A DNA stretch of 64,000 nt from Micromonospora sp. RHAY321 (GTDB lineage: Bacteria; Actinomycetota; Actinomycetes; Mycobacteriales; Micromonosporaceae), in contig NZ_JAMHIW010000001.1 in assembly GCF_023896955.1 (NCBI RefSeq), forward strand, positions 496,001-560,000. The letters run 5' to 3'. Shown one piece after another: positions 51,942 through 60,837 of the stretch. Numbering within the stretch: position 1 is the first letter of the stretch; the number at the start of each line of letters is the position of its first letter. A program made the position numbers and the translations under genes. A model generated the notes under the pieces. The model worked only from the letters and a program-made list of their open reading frames with translations, made no database searches and was not told the origin of the DNA.

Positions 51942-52675
51942 ACCCGCGATACAGCGTCGCTCAGGTCCTCAGCGACAACGGGCCGGTCCTGCTCGACTTC
52001 GACGGGCCGGTCTGCGCCGTCTTCGCCACCCTCGCGGACGCCACCGTCGCGGCCGAGCTGCGCCGCGTCATCGAGGAGCACAACGTCGAGGTACCGGCGC
52101 ACATCCGAGCCAGCGACGACCCGCTCGAAGTGCTCCGCTTCACCGCGACCACCGACACGCCATGGCTGGTCGTACGAGTTGAGAACGCGTTGTGCCGAGC
52201 CGAGCTAACCGCGGTCGACGGCGCCACGCCAACGCCCTGCGCGCGGGAAGTCATCGTCGCAGCCCATGAGGCCGGGCGGCCAATCGCCATCGTCAGCAAC
52301 AACTCAGCCCTCGCCATCGAGCGTTACCTGACCGCTCACCGACTTACCAGGTACATCACGACCACCGTTGGCCGAGCACACGCCGACCCAAGCCTCATGG
52401 AGCCGAACCCGGCACCAACCCGACGCGCCGCCCTGGCGGTTGATGCCGACCCGACCAGGTGCGTCCTCGTAGGCGACTCCACCTCTGACATCGAAGGCAG
52501 ACGCGCTGCCGATGTTCGCACGATCGGGTTCGCCAACAAGCTCGGCAAGCGCGCTCGCCTACTGAGGGCAGGAGCGGACGCCATCACCGAAGGCACAGAC
52601 GGCATGGGCGAGATGGCAGGGCTCTACACCAGAGTGAGCCCAACAGCTGATGTGCGACGCAACTCTGCCAGGTGA
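51908..52675 (+). CDS. HAD-superfamily hydrolase
   Basis: A protein of about 255 residues. The nucleophile motif is VLLDFDGPVCAVF, with the D-x-D pair; motif II is AIVSNNS; motif III and IV region includes PTRCVLVGDSTSDIEGRRAA and VRTIGFANK. It is probably a phosphatase of small phosphorylated metabolites. The start is uncertain: a GTG at 51908 overlaps the end of the broken regulator, and the longer frame back to 51431 is only a fusion created by the regulator's frameshift. The last 25 residues may be extra. Confidence 0.85.
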   Translation: MVNHRARLHALNPRYSVAQVLSDNGPVLLDFDGPVCAVFATLADATVAAELRRVIEEHNVEVPAHIRASDDPLEVLRFTATTDTPWLVVRVENALCRAELTAVDGATPTPCAREVIVAAHEAGRPIAIVSNNSALAIERYLTAHRLTRYITTTVGRAHADPSLMEPNPAPTRRAALAVDADPTRCVLVGDSTSDIEGRRAADVRTIGFANKLGKRARLLRAGADAITEGTDGMGEMAGLYTRVSPTADVRRNSAR

Positions 52676-52991
52676 TGCGCGACAGGTCCCAGAGGTCTAG
52701 GGGCGGCAGGAGCCGCCGACGAAACGTCCTGTCATGCCGATGAGCGGATGGTTCGTCGATACCGGCAGTGACATGATCAACCTATGGGTCTTCCTGGTCC
52801 GCCTCGCAAGACCCTGACCGCCTGCCTCGACCCCCAGGGAAGATAGTCGATGGGCTATCTTCCCTAGCTAGCCGCGATCCGCCGGCCCTCCCTCCCGTCG
52901 GTAGATGTCCCGAAGGTCGTCCTTGGCTGGGCGTCGAGGCGTGGCCGATCGGCAGTACATAGATCGTCAAGCTGAGCATAGGAGCAAAAGG
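52676..52991. other. Gene-free stretch with a hairpin
   Basis: About 316 bases between the HAD and lipoprotein genes. Apart from the hairpin at 52836-52865 and the lipoprotein ribosome binding site I see nothing to assign. Confidence 0.5.
52836..52865. terminator. Hairpin, possible terminator
   Basis: An 11-bp perfect stem (52836-52846 with 52855-52865) with an eight-base loop, about 160 bases beyond the HAD stop. It is AT-richer than its surroundings and could end the HAD transcript. Confidence 0.5.
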
Positions 52992-53546
52992 GTGCACTTG
53001 AGGCAGACCATGATCCCCTCCATCGCGGTCGCGGTGGCCATGACAGTGGCGGGATGCGGAGGAGCCACCGAGTCCACCGCGGCGAGCGCTCCGAGCCAAA
53101 GCGCCAGCGCGGTCCCATCGACCCCGCCGCCCTCGGCACCCGCAGGGAACAAGCTTGGCGATGCGATTCCCTTTGACGAGAACACCTCGACCATCACGTT
53201 CTACGGTTACAAGCACAACGCCACGCAATTCGGAAAGCCATCAGACAGTGCCTATGTCTATGGCGCGATCGACCTCAAATACTGCCTCAAAAAACTACCC
53301 AAGGGATACTCCGCTGTCTCGATTGGCACCTCAAACTGGGTATTGAAATTCGGGGACGCTTCAATCAAGAGCACTGGCCACGCTGGCGGCAACGGCATGA
53401 AGCCCGAGTATCCCGACCGGAAGGAAATCAAGGTCGGGACCTGCGTTCGTGGTTGGCTTGAGTTCAAGGTACCCAAGGACGGAAAGCCGACTGCGGTGGA
53501 ATATACGCCAGCAGGGGCTCCCGAACCAATCACTTGGACTCCGTGA
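52992..53546 (+). CDS. Putative lipoprotein
   Basis: A 184-residue exported lipoprotein. The signal peptide MIPSIAVAVAMTVAGC ends in a lipobox with Cys23, then a Ser/Ala/Pro-rich linker runs to about residue 55. The mature domain (TITFYGYKHNATQ, SAYVYGAIDLKYCLKKL, SNWVLKFGDAS) has two cysteines that may form a disulfide. It resembles small actinobacterial extracellular domains of unknown function. The GTG at 52992 follows GGAG; an ATG at 53010 is the alternative. The composition is less GC-rich than its neighbours. Confidence 0.85.
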   Translation: MHLRQTMIPSIAVAVAMTVAGCGGATESTAASAPSQSASAVPSTPPPSAPAGNKLGDAIPFDENTSTITFYGYKHNATQFGKPSDSAYVYGAIDLKYCLKKLPKGYSAVSIGTSNWVLKFGDASIKSTGHAGGNGMKPEYPDRKEIKVGTCVRGWLEFKVPKDGKPTAVEYTPAGAPEPITWTP

Positions 53547-54160
53547 CCTTACCGTTCCAGCACCTGCGGCTGAGAGCCGGCCGAGGCACCCGGCCCGACA
53601 CGGGCGCGAATCATCGACCTGACCCGGACGACCCCACCTTGAGATTGTTTACTTGGGGCAGGTGTGTCATCTGCACTTCCCCGGTCGCGTGCACGTGCCG
53701 CAGTATGGCACGGCATCGCCGCAAGTCGCGCGTCGCCCAGCGTGACAGCGATGGCCGCCCGAAGCGTCGGGAACCTGCCGGGTGAAGCCCATGGTCCACC
53801 ACATCAGACAGCTATCCGGCATCTGGGTTGCACCCGCGGAGCGGATAGCCTTCCTGGCCCTACTACGGCGACTCAGTATCCGGATCTGCCGCATTCCGCG
53901 CGCCGACTGTGGCGGATCAGTTGGCGGACGCGTGCCGCACGTCAGTCGACGGAGGGACAGGCTCGACCGCGGCTCGACCGCGTCGCGTTGCCGAATTGAC
54001 CTCTTAAGGATCAAGGCGGCCGAACAGACCTGTCCCCCCGGTGTCAACACAACGATCCACCGTGTTGACACCGGGGGGACAGGCCCGTCCCACGATGTGC
54101 GGACTCACGGCGGAGATGGGCTTAAGGCGCTTGTCGGCCACCTGCGCCTAAGCTTTTGCC
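53547..54160. other. Gene-free stretch containing a perfect inverted repeat
   Basis: About 610 bases with no gene I can support. Short frames such as 53534-53785 are Arg-rich and lack a ribosome binding site. The main feature is the inverted repeat at 54029-54083. Confidence 0.5.
54029..54083. repeat. Perfect 22-bp inverted repeat, 11-base loop
   Basis: Bases 54029-54050 are exactly complementary to 54062-54083, around an 11-base spacer. The arms combine a run of six C/G with the sequence GTGTCAACAC. It lies 480 bases beyond the lipoprotein stop and about 80 bases before the next start, so it does not look like a simple terminator of either gene. A mobile-element end, recombination site or protein-binding cruciform are possible. 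Confidence 0.85.
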
Positions 54161-54592
54161 GTGACAGAGCCAGATCCGCCACTACGGCACCTGAGCGCGA
54201 ACGAGGCCGGCGTCCTGGAAGCACTTCTCCGCCACAACTTCGCAGGCGTCGAGGAGCTCCGGGTGCAAGCGCGAGACGTCATGGCCCGCCCCGGATGCGG
54301 ATGTGGATGCGGGACCATCCACCTCTTCCCACAAGGCAGGAGACTTCCCGCCTCACCGGCACAGACTCCGGTTCGCGTGCGAGGACAGTTTCCCGATCAA
54401 CAAGGGCAGTGGTTCGGAGGCATCTTGCTCTTCCTTGCCAACGGGCAGCTCGCGGAGCTGGAGGTCCACTCGTTCGGTGACCCGCTGCCCATGCCAGCAC
54501 CCGATCAGGTGCTCTGGTTGCTGAGAACCGGCGAAAGCACCTGCACTCCTCTGCCCGGCCAGCCGGAGCGAGGGCCGGCAGGAGATCAGTGA
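54161..54592 (+). CDS. Hypothetical protein with CGCGCG motif
   Basis: A 143-residue acidic protein of unknown function. The middle carries RPGCGCGCGTIHLF near residues 44-57, a run of three cysteines alternating with glycine, followed by a beta-rich part GILLFLANGQLAELEVHSFG near 87-106. I recall similar small actinobacterial proteins with this Cys-Gly run. The GTG at 54161 has no strong ribosome binding site. Confidence 0.7.
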   Translation: MTEPDPPLRHLSANEAGVLEALLRHNFAGVEELRVQARDVMARPGCGCGCGTIHLFPQGRRLPASPAQTPVRVRGQFPDQQGQWFGGILLFLANGQLAELEVHSFGDPLPMPAPDQVLWLLRTGESTCTPLPGQPERGPAGDQ

Positions 54593-54907
54593 TCCGAGAG
54601 GCGCGTACAGCAGGAGAGCCAGCAATGCAGGCGACCACTAGGGAGCGGGGCGTGCCCGCTCCGTGCCCGATGGGACGGGAGCCGAGGGTCAACGGCGGTC
54701 AGCTCCTGGACGTGGCCGAGGGTATGGCCGCGCAGGCCAAGCCAGGTCACTGCCGAGCCGCGTCCGCCCGTGGCCACACTTCCTAAACCGTGTGGCTGTA
54801 CAGCCATTCGTACAGCCAAGCCAGCAGACCAGCCCGGTCATGAGCCGACGCGAGTCGACAGGACGAGCAGGTCAGCGGCAGTAGTCTTGATCTTTGCAAG
54901 GCAGGGT
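54593..54907. other. Gene-free stretch
   Basis: About 315 bases between two convergent hypothetical genes. A 65-codon frame from about 54589 is open but not protein-like. I see nothing else. Confidence 0.45.
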
Positions 54908-55465
54908 TTAGAGCTTTCCGTATGGTCGGACGGTCCGGTGGCCCAGCCGGTAGGACACGGCGGCAACGAAGCCGGGGTCGAGCGTGGGCCAGTTCCAGAA
55001 CTCGAATCCCAGGTAGCCGAAGCCCCAGGGCGGGCTCCACCCCCACTCGTTGATGCCGACAGGCTTGCCACAGTGCCTGCATGCATGCACGCCGCTCCCA
55101 CCCATGTACCACTCGTCGATGACCGGTGAGAAGTCGCTCCAAGAGTCTTGGTCCTGATCGTCCACCACAACTGCTTTGCAGTGTGGGCAGGCGACCTGGA
55201 CGACGCCCATCGAGTAGAACACTGACTGCCCCGTGACCACGCGGAACCCGTTAGTGGCGAATTCGTGTAGGTCATCCCATGGTTCGACGGTCGCGGCGGC
55301 GTAGTTCGGCCCGGGGCGGTGCCCTCGGTTGCCGAGGATGCAGTCCGTCGGTTCGGCCATGACGATGCCCTGCTCAACCAGCCATGACAGCACCTCGGCC
55401 CCCAGATGGTCAGCCTCTTCGGGGGTTGCCTCGACGTCGGCAATAGTCTCGAACCATTCGCCCAC
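54908..55465 (-). CDS. Hypothetical protein with zinc-ribbon-like cysteines
   Basis: A 185-residue protein of unknown function. Two CxxC pairs, ACPHCKAVV near residue 92 and ACRHCGKPVG near residue 125, are spaced as in a zinc ribbon. The C-terminal part is rich in Trp, Phe and Gly (WGWSPPWGFGYLGFEFWNW), suggesting a compact fold. I chose the GTG at 55465 because it follows GGAGGGAG; the longer frame to 55576 has a non-protein-like start. Confidence 0.75.
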   Translation of the reverse strand: MGEWFETIADVEATPEEADHLGAEVLSWLVEQGIVMAEPTDCILGNRGHRPGPNYAAATVEPWDDLHEFATNGFRVVTGQSVFYSMGVVQVACPHCKAVVVDDQDQDSWSDFSPVIDEWYMGGSGVHACRHCGKPVGINEWGWSPPWGFGYLGFEFWNWPTLDPGFVAAVSYRLGHRTVRPYGKL

Positions 55466-55843
55466 CGCTCGCTCCCTCCGCCTACCGTCCGGCGGACATC
55501 CTGGCAGCCACAGGCTCGGACTCGACAGGACGCCGCAGGACGCCAACCGGCGTGAGACGAGGGCGCAGGCCGTCATCCGGACGAATCCGGACCGCCTCGC
55601 CGAGGCTACGGATCAGATGATCGTGAGCGTGCCTCGCCTCAGTCCTCATCCAGTCCTCAAGGTTGATCACGCCGCCGCCGACGTGCCGGTCCTTTTTAGT
55701 CTCAGCGCCGCCAGAACTGGCGCGGCGCAAAACCTTCACGTGGCAGCCAGTGCTCTGTATAGACAATCCGCTGCGGGAGCAGGACGCCCCGCTCGGCTGC
55801 GGGGGTGAGTTGATTACGGCTGGCCCGCTGATCCACCTGAAGG
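55466..55843. other. Gene-free stretch
   Basis: About 380 bases between divergent genes. A 94-codon minus frame at 55482-55766 is open, with a helical middle, but it has no ribosome binding site I can see and I leave it uncalled. Confidence 0.45.
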
Positions 55844-55861
55844 GTGTGGCATGGTGCCAGG

Positions 55862-57043
55862 GTGTTCGACAGTCGTGGGGCGTTGCAGGCCGTGGTCCGG
55901 CATGCCGTGGAGCTCGAAGATGATTACGAGGACATCGCGTCGACCCTCGCCGCCCTGTCGGCCTGCGGGGACGCCACGCTGTTACCGCTGCTACGGGACG
56001 CCCTCGACCGGTTTCTCGACGACGAGAACTTTTACGGCCGCGACCTGATCGCCGGCGTTCTGGCCGGCATCGAGGGGGTGGCAGCGCTGCCGGTGCTGTT
56101 GATCGCCTCGGCGCGCGATCTCGGAGATGACCAGGACAGCCTGCAGACCGAGATTATCGAGCTGCTGCGCGCAGACCGGGCAGCCAGCCGGCGTGTGGTG
56201 CGTGAGTTGGCAACGAACGACGCGCCCGAGTTGCGTCGCGTGGCGCTGTGGGCGTTGGAGTTCGTGGTCGAGGCACACGAGGTCGAGCTGCTGGCTGCGG
56301 CCGTGACCGATGCCGACGCGAAGGTCAGGTCCATCGCGGTCGGCTCCATCCCCGACCCGGCCAACGACGACCGGGCCTTTCGTGCGCTCGTCCTGGCGCT
56401 GGGTGATGCGGACGAGCAGGTCCGGTCAGCGGCGGCGAGCAGGCTTGGCTCCACCGGTCGAGCTGACGCGCTGTCGCCACTCGTCGCCCTCGCCGCCGAC
56501 CGGGTGTCGCAGGTGCGGTCCACGGCCGTGTACGCGCTGGGACGACTCGGCAGGCGCGAGGCGACCCCGACGTTGCAGCGACTTCTTCAGGACCCCGACC
56601 GGCACGTCCGCGAGCGTGCCGGGGAGGCCCTCGGCTCGGTCGGCGGCCCGGCGGCGGTCACCGCGCTGCTGGCGCTGGCTGGCGACAAGGACCCACAGCT
56701 GCGGGTCCACGCCGCCAAAGCGCTCGCGAAGGCAGTCGGGTCGGATCCCCGGGTGCGGCCGCAGCTCATCCTGCTGGCACGGGACGACGAGCCGACGGTC
56801 CGGGCGGCGACCATCAGCGGACTCGCCAGCGCCGGTGACGACCCATCGCAGTGGGGGCAGCTCCTGGCCAGCCTGGTGGACGACCCTGTTCCGATGGTCC
56901 GTCAGCGGGTCGCGGTTCTGGCGCGCCACCTCGCGCCCGAAGCCGCGCCGGAGATCCTGCACCGATACGCCAGCGACCCCGATCAGACCCTGCGCCGGCT
57001 CGCCGCCACCGAACTTGACCGACTGACAGGCCCCACCCGCTGA
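55862..57043 (+). CDS. HEAT-repeat protein
   Basis: A 393-residue protein made almost wholly of HEAT-like helical pairs. Typical units are DADAKVRSIAVGSI, DADEQVRSAAASRLG, DRVSQVRSTAVYALGRLG, DPDRHVRERAGEALGSVG and DPQLRVHAAKALAKAVG, each with the D-x-x-V-R-x-x-A-A pattern at roughly 31-residue intervals. It probably acts as a scaffold; similar repeats occur in phycobilin-lyase-like and uncharacterised actinobacterial proteins. The start could be the GTG at 55862 or one at 55844. No partner is obvious from its neighbours. Confidence 0.87.
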   Translation: MFDSRGALQAVVRHAVELEDDYEDIASTLAALSACGDATLLPLLRDALDRFLDDENFYGRDLIAGVLAGIEGVAALPVLLIASARDLGDDQDSLQTEIIELLRADRAASRRVVRELATNDAPELRRVALWALEFVVEAHEVELLAAAVTDADAKVRSIAVGSIPDPANDDRAFRALVLALGDADEQVRSAAASRLGSTGRADALSPLVALAADRVSQVRSTAVYALGRLGRREATPTLQRLLQDPDRHVRERAGEALGSVGGPAAVTALLALAGDKDPQLRVHAAKALAKAVGSDPRVRPQLILLARDDEPTVRAATISGLASAGDDPSQWGQLLASLVDDPVPMVRQRVAVLARHLAPEAAPEILHRYASDPDQTLRRLAATELDRLTGPTR

Positions 57044-57089
57044 TCCGACAACATCGTCGACAGTCCGGGCCGTCACTGTGGCTGGCCGA

Positions 57090-58139
57090 TCACACACGAG
57101 ACTCGGGCCGCTCCTCGACCGAGATGTGCGCGGACAGCGCGCGGAGAAAGTCCGGCGCGTCGAAGATCTCACCGGCGGAGGCGACGCCGCTCGTCCTCGT
57201 CTGACCGGCGAGGATACGACGGACCGCTTCGACCGCCAGGGGTGCGCTGATGGCGTAGATGTCCTGGCCGCTGGCGACCACGCGTCGTTGCGTGTCGCCG
57301 GAGCGCACGATCACGTCGACGGTGAACGTCTGCGCGGAACGGCCGCGCTCGTCGACCGCGCTCGGGGCGGCTGCGTCGGGAGCGGCCAGGTCGTTGGCCG
57401 CGTCGGTGGTCATGTAGGTACGCACCTCGGGGATGGACAGGTGGCTGGGGACGGTGACGACGTCGGCCATCGTGAAGTCGCCGAGGACGGTCCGGGTGCC
57501 GACCGGGGTGGGAAAGTCCCACGTCAGGGTCGGCAGGTCCCGCTCGTCGACGTAGTAGTCCAACCGGCCATCGGTGTAGCGGACACGGTGCCCGTCGCGC
57601 CGGTCCCGTGAGACGGTGCCGGAGGCGAGGGTCCCGGCGGTGGGGTGCCAACTACTGAGCCCGTACGCGATGTGCGCCTCGTCGGCCGCCGCCCAGTCGG
57701 CCATCGCCGTCGTGACCAGCAGGTCGCCGAGTCCGCCGAAGAAGGCCATCGCCGGGACGACCGCGACCCCTGCGTTGCGCGCGTGGTCGGTGAAGTGCGT
57801 GAACGTGTCGACGTTGGCCTCGATCTCGGCCGCCACATCCACGTACGGGATCCTGGCGCGCACGGCGGCCTCGATCACGGGTGCCGCGGTCGAGGCGAAC
57901 GGGCCGGCAGAGTTGATGACGGCGGCCGCGCCCTTCAACGCCTGGTCGAGCGAGGCAGGGTCGTCGACCGACGCCACCCGGTGTTCGAGGCCTGGATGCG
58001 ACGCGGCCAGGGCCTGGAGCCTGCCTGCGTCGCGTCCGATGAGAAGCGGGACGAACCCACGATCGCGCAGCTCCGTCACCACGAACCGCCCGGTGTGCCC
58101 GTACGCACCGAACACCGCCACCGTCCGACCTGAACTCAT
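57090..58139 (-). CDS. Saccharopine-dehydrogenase-like NAD(P)-binding protein
   Basis: A 349-residue oxidoreductase-like protein. The N-terminal Rossmann motif is VAVFGAYGHTGRFV near residues 7-20, followed by PLLIGRDAGRLQAL and VINSAGPFAS near 74-83. The later part, AIPAMAFFGGLGDLL-like and YVDVAAEIE, matches saccharopine dehydrogenase family / trans-acting enoyl reductase-like proteins. The reaction is not defined. It diverges from the GlxA-type regulator at 58242 across about 100 bases, suggesting regulation by that protein. Confidence 0.88.
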   Translation of the reverse strand: MSSGRTVAVFGAYGHTGRFVVTELRDRGFVPLLIGRDAGRLQALAASHPGLEHRVASVDDPASLDQALKGAAAVINSAGPFASTAAPVIEAAVRARIPYVDVAAEIEANVDTFTHFTDHARNAGVAVVPAMAFFGGLGDLLVTTAMADWAAADEAHIAYGLSSWHPTAGTLASGTVSRDRRDGHRVRYTDGRLDYYVDERDLPTLTWDFPTPVGTRTVLGDFTMADVVTVPSHLSIPEVRTYMTTDAANDLAAPDAAAPSAVDERGRSAQTFTVDVIVRSGDTQRRVVASGQDIYAISAPLAVEAVRRILAGQTRTSGVASAGEIFDAPDFLRALSAHISVEERPESRV

Positions 58140-58241
58140 CTGCGGTTTCCCCTGTTCTTGGAAGATCGACTAAGAAGATCCTCTCCGAGGCGGCCGGCGT
58201 GAGCCAGTGTCTGGAACGCCACGGCCCATACACTTTCGGAC

Positions 58242-59198
58242 ATGGCCACTGTTGCGCTCGCCGCCACCGACGGAATGCTGCACTTCGAGCTCGCCATGGC
58301 CTGCGAGGTCTTCGTCCGCGACCCCACCGGCCTGGCAGACCCGTGGTACGACCTCGTGGTTTGCGGTCCGGGCCCGGTCGGGATCGGCAGGTTCCGCATG
58401 GAACCCGACGACGGGCTGGACCGGCTCGCCCGCGCCGACACCGTGATCATCCCTGCGGTGGAAGACATCGACGCCGACGTGCCACCCGACCTGCTCGACG
58501 CCGTCCGCGCGGCCCACGAGGCGGGCGCTCGGATGGTGTCGCTGTGCACCGGTGCGTTCGTGCTGGCCGCCGCGGGGGTGCTGGACGGGCTGCACGCGAC
58601 CACGCACTGGGCGCACACCGACGCGCTGGCCGCCCGCTATCCCCGGGTGACGGTCGACCCGGACGTGCTCTACGTCGACAACGGCAGCGTGCTCGCCTCT
58701 GCCGGCAAAGCGGCCGCGATCGACCTGTGCCTGCACCTGATCCGCCGCGACCACGGCTCGACGGTCGCCAACGCCGTCGCCCGCCGCCTGGTCGTGCCGC
58801 CGCACCGCGCCGGCGGGCAGGCCCAGTTCGTCACCACCCCGGTGCCCGCCCGCGACGACCATCCCCTCGCCAACCTGTTCCCCTGGGCGATGCAACGGCT
58901 GGACCGCCCGCTGACCGTGGAGGACCTGGCCCGTCAGGCGAACATGAGCTCCCGCAACCTGGCCCGCCACTTCAGGTCGGTCACCGGCACCACTCCCCTG
59001 CAGTGGCTGTCGACGCAGCGGATCCGCCGTGCCCAGGAGCTGCTGGAGAACACCGACAACAGCATCGACGCCATCGCGCAGGCGGCTGGCATGGGAACCG
59101 CGACCACGATGCGCCGACACTTCCACCGCACCGTCGGCGTGCCTCCGGACGCCTACCGTCGCACCTTCCGCAGCGCCCGACCCGCATCAGATTCATGA
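58242..59198 (+). CDS. GlxA-type AraC-family regulator
   Basis: A 318-residue transcription factor with an N-terminal DJ-1/PfpI (class I glutamine amidotransferase-like) domain, including MVSLCTGAFVLAAAGVLDG near residues 98-116, and a C-terminal AraC DNA-binding domain with two helix-turn-helices (LARQANMSSRNLARHFRSV and AIAQAAGMGTATTMRRHFHR; each cited within limits). The Cys in SLCTGAF sits at the nucleophile elbow. It probably senses a small molecule and controls the divergent dehydrogenase-like gene. The start is the ATG at 58242. Confidence 0.93.
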   Translation: MATVALAATDGMLHFELAMACEVFVRDPTGLADPWYDLVVCGPGPVGIGRFRMEPDDGLDRLARADTVIIPAVEDIDADVPPDLLDAVRAAHEAGARMVSLCTGAFVLAAAGVLDGLHATTHWAHTDALAARYPRVTVDPDVLYVDNGSVLASAGKAAAIDLCLHLIRRDHGSTVANAVARRLVVPPHRAGGQAQFVTTPVPARDDHPLANLFPWAMQRLDRPLTVEDLARQANMSSRNLARHFRSVTGTTPLQWLSTQRIRRAQELLENTDNSIDAIAQAAGMGTATTMRRHFHRTVGVPPDAYRRTFRSARPASDS

Positions 59199-59233
59199 CC
59201 ACCACCCGGTTCACGACGATCATCCGGTCGGGC

Positions 59234-59980
59234 TCAGCCGAGGCGGGTACGCACCACCAGGTCGTGCAGGGCGTTCACGGCTTCCGGGTCTGCGTGGTCG
59301 GGCAGCGTCGACGCGTCCCGCGCAGCCTCCAGCTCGGCGCGCAGGCGCGGCACGTCGGTGGCGAGCCGCTCCGCGGTGCCCGCGGGGAGCGGTCCGTGCT
59401 CGGCCTCCCGCTTGGCGGCGATGAGGTCCGGCACGTACGACAACGTCGTCGCGAGCACCCCGAGATTCGTCTCCAGACGGCCGGTGCGCATCAGGTGGAT
59501 CCCGGTGAGCAGGACCCGCAGCGTGTACAGCGCGGGCTTGAGCTTCCCGGTTGTGGCGTACAGCTTTTCCTGGGTGGCGGCGAATCCGAGGTAGTGGTGC
59601 GCGTGGTGACGGGTGATCAGGTGCGGCGCCAGAGACGTGAGTTCGGCGTGCACCTCCGTAGTGACGACCACCAGCGGTGACAGCAGCTGCTCCAGGACGT
59701 ACCCGTTGCGGCTGGTCAACAGCTTGGCGAACTTCAACAGATCGTGGCTGACCACGTCCAACTCGACGCCGTCGCGTACCCCGGCGTGCTGCAACGTCTG
59801 CGGTCCGGTGCGCAACCCGACCACCTCTTCCGCTGACAGCAGGTGCGCGGCCCGCAGGTCCAGGTCGGAGTCGACCGACGCGAACCCGTACAGGTGTGCG
59901 CCGCTGACGGTGGCGAACAGCAGCGGACGGGGCAGAGCGCGGGCGGCGTCGGCAGCCCACGGCGGCACCTCGGTGGTCAC
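59234..59980 (-). CDS. RlaP-like nucleotidyltransferase, second of a tandem pair
   Basis: A 248-residue protein of the PF10127 (RlaP) nucleotidyltransferase type. The active-site region reads TVSGAHLYGFASVDSDLDLR near residues 23-42, keeping the S-D-x-D metal-binding pair. Later helices (RHHAHHYLGFAATQEKL, LRVLLTGIHLMRTGRLE) are shared with its neighbour. The family is associated with RNA repair but the substrate here is unknown. The GTG at 59980 overlaps the stop of the upstream paralogue. Confidence 0.85.
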   Translation of the reverse strand: MTTEVPPWAADAARALPRPLLFATVSGAHLYGFASVDSDLDLRAAHLLSAEEVVGLRTGPQTLQHAGVRDGVELDVVSHDLLKFAKLLTSRNGYVLEQLLSPLVVVTTEVHAELTSLAPHLITRHHAHHYLGFAATQEKLYATTGKLKPALYTLRVLLTGIHLMRTGRLETNLGVLATTLSYVPDLIAAKREAEHGPLPAGTAERLATDVPRLRAELEAARDASTLPDHADPEAVNALHDLVVRTRLG

Positions 59981-60660
59981 TGCAGGTTCCTTTCCCGTAC
60001 GTCGAGGAGCAGCCGATCCACGGCTTCCCGGTCGGGCCGTTCCGGCAGGGCGGTGGTGGCGGCGGCGTCGGCGAGCTCGGCGAGCAGGTCCGCCGCCCAC
60101 GCGGCGACCGCGTCCCAGGGCAGCTCGCCGCCGCGCACCGCGAGCAGCCGGTCGCGCAGGTGCCGCACGTCGACCAGGACCTCACCGGTACGCAGCACGT
60201 GCGCCCCGGCGATCAGCAGCCGGATCATGTGCATCGCCTGTTTGTGGTTCGTCTCGCCGGTGCGCTCGCGGCGGGCCGCCACCCGGTTGAGCTGATCCCG
60301 GGCGTAGCTGCCGTAGGTCTCGGCCACCCGCCTCGACAGGAACGCCCGCCGCGCGGCCAGCAACCGTTCTCCGTCCTCGGTGATCGTCTCGATCAGCGGA
60401 GACCAGAGCACCTCCAGAACGGTCGGGTTGCCCTGCAGGGCCAGCACGCAGAAGCGTTCGAACTCCCAGGAGAACTGCTCCGCCGTCGGACCGTCGAGGT
60501 GGGTCGGCGGCTTGTCCAGGTGCCAGAACGCGCGGGTCGGTGCCACGTACACACCGCGCCGGTCGTAGTCGGAGCCCGGGCCGTACAGACCGTACGCCCG
60601 CGACCCGACCACGACGGCGAGGACGGTGCGCTCCTCGACAAGCTTGATCACGACCGGCAC
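59977..60660 (-). CDS. RlaP-like nucleotidyltransferase, first of a tandem pair
   Basis: A 227-residue PF10127-type nucleotidyltransferase. The catalytic core is VVGSRAYGLYGPGSDYDRRG near residues 17-36, with the G-S motif and S-D-x-D metal ligands, followed by FSWEFERFCVLALQGNPTVLE. The helical C-terminal domain has HKQAMHMIRLLIAGAHVLRTGE. The GTG at 60660 begins just before the conserved strand. It overlaps its paralogue by four bases, so the two are co-translated and may form a heteromer. Confidence 0.87.
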   Translation of the reverse strand: MPVVIKLVEERTVLAVVVGSRAYGLYGPGSDYDRRGVYVAPTRAFWHLDKPPTHLDGPTAEQFSWEFERFCVLALQGNPTVLEVLWSPLIETITEDGERLLAARRAFLSRRVAETYGSYARDQLNRVAARRERTGETNHKQAMHMIRLLIAGAHVLRTGEVLVDVRHLRDRLLAVRGGELPWDAVAAWAADLLAELADAAATTALPERPDREAVDRLLLDVRERNLQ

Positions 60661-60837
60661 GCTACCCAAGCGCCATCCGGCACGCGTGATCTTTTCCAGC
60701 GGTCGTCGGCCAACTGTTCACTTCAAGATCGCTTTCTCTCATCCAGGTTCGACCGGTGAGTTCGTGAAGCTGCGGAAAGGTGCTGGCCGGTCACGCCCGC
60801 CGGTGTGCCACAGCACCTGTAGACCGGAGCGTTCACC

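Noticed and set aside
55482..55766. Minus-strand frame of 94 codons beside the zinc-ribbon-like gene.
   Set aside because: It lacks a visible ribosome binding site and I could not see a family; it might be a relic, but support is too weak.
58199..59680. Plus-strand frame of 493 codons through the GlxA regulator and the nucleotidyltransferase.
   Set aside because: It is out of frame with the regulator, whose amidotransferase and AraC domains are complete, and is very Arg/Pro-rich.
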